A DNA stretch of 64,000 nt from Candidatus Poribacteria bacterium (GTDB lineage: Bacteria > Poribacteria > WGA-4E > WGA-3G): the NCBI GenBank assembly GCA_022827225.1, contig JAJDTJ010000109.1, positions 20,777 to 84,776 of the forward strand. The letters run 5' to 3'. Under the pieces are notes generated by a model. That model was not told the origin of the DNA, made no database searches, and saw only the letters and a program-made list of their open reading frames with translations. Within the stretch, counting starts at the first letter, position 1. Each line of letters opens with the position of its first letter. Shown here one piece after another: positions 1 to 7,116 of the stretch. The translations under genes were made by a program, and so were the position numbers.

Positions 1-1
1 G

Positions 2-655
2 ATGAATGCGCCGACGCAAACGTTCTCGTTAGGCGTTAGTCTCCTTGAATCTGCAACGTTGATAGAATCGCGCTTACCGGAATTGGCAGACCAGATGCGG
101 CGATACGGCTCAGTTTATATTGACGGGTTCCTCGCTGTCCCGCATAACCTCGAAACTCGCGAGTTTATCAGTTTATGCGAATGTAAGACGGATCGGATTG
201 TTGAACGTATGTCGGTGTGGGGAAGCGTTTACGGTGCTGGAACAGCGTGCGGTGCAGCGGTGCTCTGCCTCGGTGGATGGCGATTGACGCAGAATGAAAA
301 ATTGATGGCGTACGCACTCGCTGTTGGCAGTACCTACCTTGATGAGAAATTTCCGGTTGACCAAGTTCACGCGGAGGGATTCAAGATTCCAGCATCAGAT
401 GCAGGTCTTACGCTTGAATTGTTTGCAGATCTCTACGACATCACCGGTGAATCGGTGTGGTTAGAAGGCAGCATTGAACTGGCGGAAACGGTGTTGGAAG
501 TCTATTTTCCTGAAACACTGCCGTACGGTGCCTCTGCGATCAATTGGTATGAATCACAGATGGGACCCGCTTTCTTGATTCACGGCTTGACACGAGTTGC
601 ATTGTTGGCAATTCACCGAACCTGTCCCCTCGCGCCTAATTATACCGCACGATAG
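2..655 (+). CDS. C-terminal part of an unrecognised protein, 5' end outside window
   Basis: The frame is open from the first bases of the window and stops at 655, so this is probably the last 217 residues of a longer protein. The sequence is soluble, helix-rich and has no signal peptide in the visible part. Alternating helical stretches with aromatic and small residues would suit an alpha/alpha-toroid fold of the kind found in six-hairpin glycosidase-like proteins, but no catalytic motif was recognised. The ATG at position 2 may be internal. No function is assigned. It is followed by a 400-base gap holding repeats. Confidence 0.55.
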   Translation: MNAPTQTFSLGVSLLESATLIESRLPELADQMRRYGSVYIDGFLAVPHNLETREFISLCECKTDRIVERMSVWGSVYGAGTACGAAVLCLGGWRLTQNEKLMAYALAVGSTYLDEKFPVDQVHAEGFKIPASDAGLTLELFADLYDITGESVWLEGSIELAETVLEVYFPETLPYGASAINWYESQMGPAFLIHGLTRVALLAIHRTCPLAPNYTAR

Positions 656-1057
656 ATGCCCTGAAACGACGAAAAACATGAACAGAATATTCACGCATTG
701 CTATTAGGAAATTTCTAAAGTTTGGATAGTTCTGTCCAGAGCACGATCTGTTTCCACGGCTTTTTTTATTTTTTATTGGTGTAGACACAAACAAACGCAA
801 CTCAGAAAAAATAAACTCCGATGCCTCAATGCACAGCCCCGTAGGGGCGACATGTTTATAGAAACGGTGTCCCGCGCGAAGCCAAGCCCCGTAGGGGCGA
901 CATGTCTATCGCTTAAAAATTGTCTAAACTTTAGTAAGAAATTTGACGAACCTACCAATAAAGCACATAATTATTGACATTATTGTTCGCATCAACAGAT
1001 TTGAAAAGTTATCAAAACTGTCTCGTCACGGGTAAGTTGGCATCAAACGAGGGTATT
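656..1057. other. Intergenic region with repeats, no gene seen
   Basis: About 400 bases lie between two rightward genes and no convincing coding region was seen. The stretch holds two copies of a GCCCCGTAGGGGC palindromic repeat (listed separately). They are flanked by inverted copies of a TCTAAACTTTAG-like motif at about 709-726 and 918-937. A TTGACA hexamer is present at 974-979, but no good -10 element follows at the right distance. Confidence 0.5.
835..910. repeat. Two direct copies of a GCCCCGTAGGGGC palindromic repeat
   Basis: The units lie at 835-860 and 885-910, 50 bases apart from start to start. They share agccccgtaggggcgacatg exactly and differ in the last few bases. Each contains the self-complementary core GCCCC-GTA-GGGGC, which would form a hairpin. 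A diverged pair of the same kind lies at 37469-37542, so this is a dispersed intergenic repeat family and not a single terminator. Confidence 0.8.
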
Positions 1058-3343
1058 ATGCAAGATATACGTATATCACCAAAATATCAGCGATGGCGAA
1101 GAGAAGTCAGACATCGTGATGAAAATACATGTCGTATATGTGGCGTGCAGCGAAACCTCCACGTACACCATATAAAACCTTTAGAGAAGTATCCTGAATT
1201 CGCCACCGACCTTGACAATGGCATAACGCTGTGTGGGAACTGCCACGCTTTTTTGAGTGGGAAAGAAGAAAACACCAACCTCCAGACAATTACTGAAGCA
1301 TTTACAGGGCAACAGGATATGCGAACCGCTGAACAGTTAAAGCGGCTTAACGGTAAGTTTTCTGTCTACTTGGAGGACATTTTAAAATCGGAAGATCGGG
1401 ATGCTGTGAACAATGCTGTTCATAAAATGTTTGTTCACCTCCAAACCTACCCAGATTCACTCGACCAATTTCTACACCTTATTGAATATATCTTGAGTAG
1501 TGAGAAAGGATTTGAGGATCGGCTTGCCAGACAGATAGCGATTGAGGCTCTTAAAAATCACTCAAACAAGATGGCATCAGAGATTCTTAGCAAATATGAA
1601 ACTTCGTGGAATTATCAAGATGGTAAGAGGGCATATTTGCAAGGTGACTATACCACAGCATTGGAGAAATTTGAACCACTTGCCGAGAGTGGACATGCTG
1701 AATCTCAGTACTATTTAGGCATGATTTACGAGGAAGGCAGAGGCGTTTCCAAAGACACTAAAGCAGCTATCAAATGGTATCTAAAAGCCGTACAACAAGG
1801 AAATAGGGATGCCCATACTCGACTTGAGCGGATTTATGCGAAGCGTAGGGACACTGAGAAAAAAGATGAAGATGCTTTACAAGAAACACCCTTAACGCGT
1901 CAAAGTTTTTTTCAAAGACTCTCTTTAACAGGCATAAGTTTATGCTTATCCACAATTGAAACTTACGATGTGAGGATTGAAATTAAGGACGATAGATTTA
2001 CGTTGTTAGATATAGACAGGGCCTCCGGGGAGCCCTTGTCAGGATCCTTAGGTTTCTCAGCACCTTTAAGTATGATCTTTGAGGAAAAATTAGAACTGGA
2101 AACACAATCAACTCTATCAGAAGCAGATAGCCAATTGAACGGCGAGGTTTTCTTAACCCAAGCGGATATTCCCACGCTCAGAGCATTTCTAGCTAGCATT
2201 AAAGCGGATGTTTTCGTGAACGCTCCTACAGTCCGTGCCCGCGTCGAAGAAAAACTTTACCTGGCAGAGAAGGTATTTCGTGAGGCTCGCCTCGAACTTA
2301 TGGAGCTTCATGCTGGACTTTGGAGTGAGGAGATAAAACTTTGGCGTGATGAACTTGAACTTGATAGCGATAAATGGGATAAAAAGGCATTGAGTAGAAA
2401 AATATCGGACAGGAAAATAATAGATTACTTGGAGCGTGAACTTCTCTCTGGCGAGTCTACTGACACTCATTCATTTGAAAATGTAATGTACGATTATCGT
2501 CAGGAAATAGATAAGTTTTTCGAGGCACTCCACCGATTAGAGGAAAGGACACGACTAGAAAATACCTGGCAACGAAAAGACGATAGGGAACTCAATGAAC
2601 TGCTACCAGAAAGCAGGGTGTGTGAGTGTAACCATTGCCAAATCACAAGAGATGAACTCAATGAACTGCTACGAGAAAGTGGATGGACTCATGAAAACGA
2701 TGAGGAGGTACAGAAGCTGAACTTTACCAAACAGATAGAAAAACTAAATGAGCATCCGATAAACCAACGTGCAAGAGAAATATTGGAAGAATTGGCACCG
2801 ACATATTACGAGGTGAACCAAGCATTGCGGGACAAAATCATAGAAAGTGAGAGGGAAACGAACGCGGATTACGGTATATCACCCTGGTGGGGATTAGACG
2901 TAATTATACTTCTGGAGTGGGCGGAAACATACCGCCCGATCCATTTGGAAAACGAGTTACGTATTCTCTGGACACCAGAAACAGATGCCGGGTCGGAAAA
3001 ACTGTATGACTGGGAAAAACTGTATGACACATTGCCCATGATGTCGGAATCGGAAATGTCTTATCACCTGAGATGGCTGGCAGAACCTCTCTGGGAACCG
3101 GGTCAACAGCCGCAGGAGGTGCTGGACAGACTTTGTGGAAAACACCTACCAACATGCCAAGAATTGGAACGGACGCGCGAAGGTTTTTGTACATTATATG
3201 GGGACAATGCCGTACAGTTGTCTCAAGGAAGCCTATCAGCGGATATTGTAATTTTTCTCACTGAACCTGATCCGAAAACAGCAATAAATAAACTTAAAGA
3301 GCTGCTCAGAATGGCAGCTACAGGAATTTATGGATATGTATAG
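1058..3343 (+). CDS. HNH-type nuclease domain protein with Sel1-like repeats and a long unknown C-terminal region
   Basis: The start is set at ATG 1058 because GAGGG lies just upstream (1049-1053); an upstream TTG at 974 lacks a ribosome site. The 761-residue product begins with a compact HNH nuclease fold: C25-x2-C28, H35-V-H37-H38, N54, then C59-x2-C62-H63. The two Cys pairs would bind structural zinc and HH/N/H would be the catalytic set. Residues about 190-260 contain two Sel1-like repeats (AESGHAESQYYLGMIYEEGR and the following unit), which usually mediate protein contacts. The remaining 500 residues are charged, helical and unrecognised, with a CECNHC stretch near residue 525. No signal peptide is present, so it is cytoplasmic. 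Target and role are unknown; a DNA-directed or defence function is inferred from the nuclease domain only. Confidence 0.75.
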   Translation: MQDIRISPKYQRWRREVRHRDENTCRICGVQRNLHVHHIKPLEKYPEFATDLDNGITLCGNCHAFLSGKEENTNLQTITEAFTGQQDMRTAEQLKRLNGKFSVYLEDILKSEDRDAVNNAVHKMFVHLQTYPDSLDQFLHLIEYILSSEKGFEDRLARQIAIEALKNHSNKMASEILSKYETSWNYQDGKRAYLQGDYTTALEKFEPLAESGHAESQYYLGMIYEEGRGVSKDTKAAIKWYLKAVQQGNRDAHTRLERIYAKRRDTEKKDEDALQETPLTRQSFFQRLSLTGISLCLSTIETYDVRIEIKDDRFTLLDIDRASGEPLSGSLGFSAPLSMIFEEKLELETQSTLSEADSQLNGEVFLTQADIPTLRAFLASIKADVFVNAPTVRARVEEKLYLAEKVFREARLELMELHAGLWSEEIKLWRDELELDSDKWDKKALSRKISDRKIIDYLERELLSGESTDTHSFENVMYDYRQEIDKFFEALHRLEERTRLENTWQRKDDRELNELLPESRVCECNHCQITRDELNELLRESGWTHENDEEVQKLNFTKQIEKLNEHPINQRAREILEELAPTYYEVNQALRDKIIESERETNADYGISPWWGLDVIILLEWAETYRPIHLENELRILWTPETDAGSEKLYDWEKLYDTLPMMSESEMSYHLRWLAEPLWEPGQQPQEVLDRLCGKHLPTCQELERTREGFCTLYGDNAVQLSQGSLSADIVIFLTEPDPKTAINKLKELLRMAATGIYGYV

Positions 3344-3410
3344 AAATTCAGATTTTTTATACACACTTAAGGAACTGCTCAGGATAGCAGCCACAGGAAT
3401 GTGGCGTTGA
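3293..3410 (+). repeat. Duplicated 3' coding end, second copy is a remnant
   Basis: The last coding bases of the HNH/Sel1 gene (3293-3327) are repeated at 3366-3400, just after its stop codon. The two 35-base units differ at five positions, all transitions, and four of these are synonymous when both are read as LKELLR-x-AATG. The second copy continues to MWR and a TGA at 3408-3410 and is out of frame with the gene. This pattern points to a relic of a former coding copy, not to chance similarity. Confidence 0.65.
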
Positions 3411-3554
3411 TACGATACTGTTTTCTATCCATACATGTAAATTTTTCCGGAAACTAATGATCTGCTTGGCAATATTGGATATCCTGTTTAATCCTCCAAA
3501 CATCTCATAGATTACATTAACCAAAATAGAAAACTGAATACCCCTAAATTTGGG

Positions 3555-3583
3555 TTGAATTGCACATACATCTATTCTATAAT
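3555..3583 (+). promoter_or_regulatory. Sigma-70-type promoter for the isomerase-like gene at 3643
   Basis: TTGAAT (3555-3560) and a consensus TATAAT (3578-3583) are separated by exactly 17 bases. The -10 box lies 59 bases before the start codon. Confidence 0.7.
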
Positions 3584-3642
3584 GTTGTCATGAATTTAGA
3601 ACAACATCGTTCCACACTGACAAAAAACATGAAAGGAATATT

Positions 3643-4419
3643 ATGTCAAGAGTACCAATTGGTTTAGAACTGTTTTCTGTCCGAAATGAGTTGGCAGAGG
3701 ATGCCCGCGGCACAATAAAAGCCGTTGCAGAGATGGGATATGAAGGCGTTGAATTCGCCGGTCCCCCACAACATCCAGCTGAAGAGTTAAAGGGTTATCT
3801 CGACGAGTTTGATCTGGTTTGTTGTGGTTGGCACACACCGTTCAATCTCGTCCAAGACGACAAACTCGCCGAAACGATCGAATTCAACAAGGTACTGGAG
3901 AACCGTTACGTCATCGTCCCAGGTATACCGGGTGAATTGCGTCAGTCACGGGCGGATTGGTTGAAGTTAGCCAATACGTTCAATGACATCGCCGATAAAC
4001 TCGCTGAACACGATATGGTGACGGGTTACCACAACCACCACGTCGAATTCACACCGCTGGATGGTGAACAACCGTGGGATACCTTCTTCGGAAACACGAA
4101 CGAAGGCGTTGTGATGCAGCTGGATATGGGCAACGCGTTGTCTGGTGGTGCCGATCTCGTCGGTATTCTGGAGAGATACCCGGGACGCGCCGGCACAGTG
4201 CATCTCAAACCTTACACCGAATCAATAGGTGAGACGGACAGACACGCCGGTTTCCGTCCTATTATCGGTGAAGACAGTGTACCGTGGGCAGATATCTTCC
4301 GTATTTGCGAGACGACCGGTGGCACGGAGTGGTACATCGTTGAATACGAAAGCGATGCCTACCCGCCACTTGAGGCTGTTGAACGCTGCCTGAGCGCACT
4401 CAAGGAAATGGGTAAATAG
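3643..4419 (+). CDS. Sugar phosphate isomerase/epimerase family TIM barrel
   Basis: This 258-residue cytoplasmic protein has the xylose-isomerase-like / AP-endonuclease-2 TIM-barrel pattern. It begins with GLELFSVRNELAEDARGTI and continues with VAEMGYEGVEFAG, GYHNHHVEF, VMQLDMGNALSGG and TVHLKPYTE, and ends with IVEYESDAYPPLEAVERCL. The conserved His, Asp and Glu positions (YHNHHVEF, QLDMGN, VEYE) are the usual metal and substrate ligands of the superfamily. AAGGAATATT precedes the ATG, and a good promoter lies upstream. A related barrel follows at 4591. Members act on keto/aldose sugars or inositol-type compounds; the actual substrate cannot be read from sequence. Confidence 0.85.
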   Translation: MSRVPIGLELFSVRNELAEDARGTIKAVAEMGYEGVEFAGPPQHPAEELKGYLDEFDLVCCGWHTPFNLVQDDKLAETIEFNKVLENRYVIVPGIPGELRQSRADWLKLANTFNDIADKLAEHDMVTGYHNHHVEFTPLDGEQPWDTFFGNTNEGVVMQLDMGNALSGGADLVGILERYPGRAGTVHLKPYTESIGETDRHAGFRPIIGEDSVPWADIFRICETTGGTEWYIVEYESDAYPPLEAVERCLSALKEMGK

Positions 4420-4423
4420 CGGT

Positions 4424-4448
4424 CAGCCGTCAGCCATCAGCCGTCAGC
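4424..4448. repeat. Short 7-base tandem repeat (cagccgt/cagccat)
   Basis: Three and a half units with a 7-base period follow the stop codon of the isomerase-like gene. A loosely complementary stretch (gctgatggct) occurs about 50 bases downstream, so the region could fold, but no T-tract supports a terminator. Confidence 0.6.
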
Positions 4449-4590
4449 AAGAGAACTTTGCGGCAGTTAGAGACCCTTTACATGCCACAGCCTGCTGATG
4501 GCTTCCAACAATCCGATGGTTTATTAATGTGATACCACACTGAACAATTATGTGCCTCTAAATCGTTAGGTTCTACCTTGGAGTGGATAC

Positions 4591-5349
4591 ATGAAAACTT
4601 ATTGTGCAAGTACACTTCCATTTTCTGCTTTTGATTTGACGGAATTTGTAGGCGAGTTATCTGAAGGTGGTGTGTCTGCCATTGAACTCGCCCAACCCCA
4701 TTTCTCGGATGTGGAAGTCCAGACTATCGCTGAACTTCGTGAAGAGATCGGCATCCGTTTCAAATCTTTGCTAAGTACGGTGCCGGTTGACGCGCCAGAT
4801 GGCATCGAAGCGTTAATCTCGATTCTTGACACTGCCCAAAGGCTTTCCGTTCCAATCGTCAGCATCGCGAGTGGCGGCAATGAAACCGCCACCGCTCGCG
4901 AGGTTGAAACGATTATTGGTCATCTCAAAACGATTACTGCAGAAGCAGCGGCACGGAATCTGACGCTTACACTCTATGCGCACGAAGGGAGTCTCGCCTA
5001 CAACCTTGAACGTACACAGCAGATTCTCAATGCGATCCCCTCCGAGAATTTCGGCTTTTACTACAGTCCCTATCATTTCCATCGCGCCGGAGACGACCCG
5101 GTTGTCGCCTTGCGAACCTTGTCAGAACGGTTGTTCAATGTCTATTTCAACTGCGGTGTCGATTCTCGGACCGGCAGCGAGCCGTTCTGGGGACCAGAGA
5201 TGGATTTTCGCGCCATTTGTCAGGAGATAGCGCGTGTCGGCTACACCGAAGAAATCATGCTCATCTATTTAGGATTGAATGTGGAGACACCGCAACCGAT
5301 TGTTGAGGGGGTCTTGAACGCGCGTGCGAAGTTAGAAACCTATTTTTAA
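4591..5349 (+). CDS. Second sugar phosphate isomerase/epimerase-like TIM barrel
   Basis: The 252-residue product has the same overall fold class as the gene at 3643 but is clearly diverged. It contains an N-terminal strand with ALSEGG-like spacing (GELSEGGVSAIELAQPHF), a central LTLYAHEG in place of the usual YHNH stretch, and FGFYYSPYHFHRAGDDPVVAL near the expected ligand strand. A conserved His/Glu pair remains but the Asp strand is atypical, so catalytic competence is uncertain. TTGGAG precedes the ATG by a normal distance. It ends near a convergent solute-binding protein gene. The role is probably in sugar or polyol catabolism, inferred from family and neighbour only. Confidence 0.75.
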   Translation: MKTYCASTLPFSAFDLTEFVGELSEGGVSAIELAQPHFSDVEVQTIAELREEIGIRFKSLLSTVPVDAPDGIEALISILDTAQRLSVPIVSIASGGNETATAREVETIIGHLKTITAEAAARNLTLTLYAHEGSLAYNLERTQQILNAIPSENFGFYYSPYHFHRAGDDPVVALRTLSERLFNVYFNCGVDSRTGSEPFWGPEMDFRAICQEIARVGYTEEIMLIYLGLNVETPQPIVEGVLNARAKLETYF

Positions 5350-5378
5350 TCGAACGCACGTTCAAATTACTTGAACAC

Positions 5379-6527
5379 TTACTGACTTGCTTTCACAACA
5401 GTATATTGCTGCGGTTGACCATCAACAATTTTCAACACGCGGATACCCGCAGCAGGTTTGACAGGATGACGGTTCCTATCAAAACCAGAAATAGTTGTCG
5501 CCCCTTGGTAGTCAGTGATAGCAGCAACCGCATCCCGAATCATAACCGGGTCTGTCGATTTTACGTTTTCAATCGCTATTGCCAATAACTGCATCGCATC
5601 GTAACCTAACGGAGCAATACCAATAGGCTGATCTTTAAACATTGTTTCATAAGCAGCAGTAAAACCTGCAGCCAGCTCATCCGAGATACTACAATAGTAG
5701 GAATTTTCGAGAGGCGTGTTATCCTCTAAAATGTCTAACATCAACGAATCATCCCAACCATCGCTGCCGATAAAGGTGGCCTTAATGCCCATCTCCCGTG
5801 CCTGCTGCACTATCACCGGGCTCTCTGGTGGAAAACTTGCCAAAAGCAGAACATCAGGGCTCGCCTCTTTGATGATCCCAAGTTGGCCATCAAACATTGT
5901 ATCACCTTGTTCATAGATTTGATTGGCAACAATGCGACCACCAAGTTCCTGGAAATTTGCATCAAATGCGTTAACGAAACCTTTAGAGTAGACATCCCCG
6001 TTCTGCCAAATCATCGCTGCAGTTTTCTTCCCGAGGTCGTTCACCACAAACCCTGCCATCACTTTCGCTTGCAACGCATTTGAATTCGCCACCAGAAACA
6101 GAAAATCTCTCGGATCATTACCCGTATTCGTCACATCCGCACCTGTTGCCCCGACAATCACAGGGATATTGATGATCGGTCCAACTTTAACAGCGCTACT
6201 CGAAAACATCGGACCTAATATAGCCACAACATTTTCCTTTTCAGCTAATTCTCTCACAGAATCAGCAATGTCTCCTGTTTCTACTTTATAGATAAGTTCT
6301 ACCTGCCGCCCAAGAACACCTCCTGCCTTGTTGATTTCGGCTAAGGCGAGTTTCGCACCATCGCCAAAAGTCGCGTAATTTAGCAACGGATGAATCAAAC
6401 CTACTTTAAGTGTAGGCATCGGTTCTTCAGCTATTCCGACATCTTCCGTTCCCTCCTCCGCAGAAAGGGAAGCGATTGCGAGAACGAGTAATACGCATAG
6501 TGTTAACCTAAAAATTTTCGGATTCAT
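5379..6527 (-). CDS. Branched-chain amino acid ABC transporter-type substrate-binding protein
   Basis: This is a 382-residue periplasmic binding protein of the Leu/Ile/Val-binding (Peripla_BP_6) type. A signal peptide of about 23 residues ends near SLSA. The mature part has the typical start LKVGLIHPLLNYATFGDGAKLALAEINKAGGVLGRQ (residues about 40-75), a VVAILGPMFSSSAVKVGPI ligand-site strand and a C-terminal VRDAVAAITDYQGATTISGFD stretch. GGAG lies 8 bases before the ATG. No permease or ATPase genes are adjacent, so it is an orphan binding protein that may serve a transporter encoded elsewhere or act as a sensor. A related lipoprotein is encoded at 16947. The ligand is unknown; members bind amino acids, amides, urea or other small organics. 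Confidence 0.85.
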   Translation of the reverse strand: MNPKIFRLTLCVLLVLAIASLSAEEGTEDVGIAEEPMPTLKVGLIHPLLNYATFGDGAKLALAEINKAGGVLGRQVELIYKVETGDIADSVRELAEKENVVAILGPMFSSSAVKVGPIINIPVIVGATGADVTNTGNDPRDFLFLVANSNALQAKVMAGFVVNDLGKKTAAMIWQNGDVYSKGFVNAFDANFQELGGRIVANQIYEQGDTMFDGQLGIIKEASPDVLLLASFPPESPVIVQQAREMGIKATFIGSDGWDDSLMLDILEDNTPLENSYYCSISDELAAGFTAAYETMFKDQPIGIAPLGYDAMQLLAIAIENVKSTDPVMIRDAVAAITDYQGATTISGFDRNRHPVKPAAGIRVLKIVDGQPQQYTVVKASQ

Positions 6528-6596
6528 AAACTACTCCTGTGTTTTTAGACCAACGCACCCAGCGCAGGACAGTCTAATATTCTGTTGAAAAAACGC

Positions 6597-6624
6597 TTTA
6601 TAAACACAACCTAAACTTTTTCAA
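6597..6624 (-). promoter_or_regulatory. Likely promoter for the solute-binding protein gene
   Basis: Reading leftward, TTGAAA (6624-6619) is followed after 16 bases by TATAAA (6602-6597). The -10 box lies 69 bases upstream of the start codon at 6527. Confidence 0.45.
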
Positions 6625-6913
6625 ACACACGTTAAAAGGATGTCAAATGCGTAGAAAAGTCCAGCGACCTTTGAAAAAGCAACCGAAATGTGATATGAAT
6701 TGTCCAAAGTTTAGTAATATGTAACGTGAGTTTCATAAATGTACGGCAAACTTTCGAGTTCGCGCCAGATATGCCACACCCACAAAGTTTGTGCAACACC
6801 GCTTGCCTTTGGCTTATGCAAATGGAGCTTGCAACACATCCGAAATGTTTAATCAAACTGACGTTAATATGTAACGATTATACTAAATTTGGTCTTTTTA
6901 AGCAACATTAAGT

Positions 6914-6942
6914 TTGACAGTCTAAAGCCTTTTGTCTATCAT
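6914..6942 (+). promoter_or_regulatory. Strong sigma-70-type promoter for the M16 peptidase
   Basis: TTGACA (6914-6919) is separated by 17 bases from TATCAT (6937-6942). The start codon at 7117 lies about 170 bases downstream, leaving a long untranslated leader. Confidence 0.7.
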
Positions 6943-7116
6943 GTTTATCGAACAGAAGGGAAAAAATAGATGTTTTCCATTTTTTTTTCAGATTATGCAC
7001 GTTTTCTGCACCCAAATTACGTCTTTAAGATCATCAGTCAAACGATAAAACAACCGTTTCGTTTTATCGATTTTCATTTAATAACGTCTAAAGACCTAAT
7101 ATTTGGAGATAAAAAG

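Larger units (their letters stand above)
6528..7116. other. Long divergent intergenic region
   Basis: Nearly 590 bases separate the leftward binding-protein gene from the rightward peptidase gene. It holds promoters for both directions (listed). It also holds a perfect 9-base inverted pair CTAAACTTT (6611-6619) and AAAGTTTAG (6706-6714), and a 20-base stretch at 6698-6717 that matches 918-937 with two mismatches. No coding region with a ribosome site was seen. An open frame extends the peptidase N-terminus back to 6970, but it lacks a start signal. Confidence 0.5.

Noticed and set aside
6970..7116. Longer N-terminus of the M16 peptidase
   Set aside because: It would put 49 residues before an obvious signal peptide; GGAG supports the ATG at 7117.
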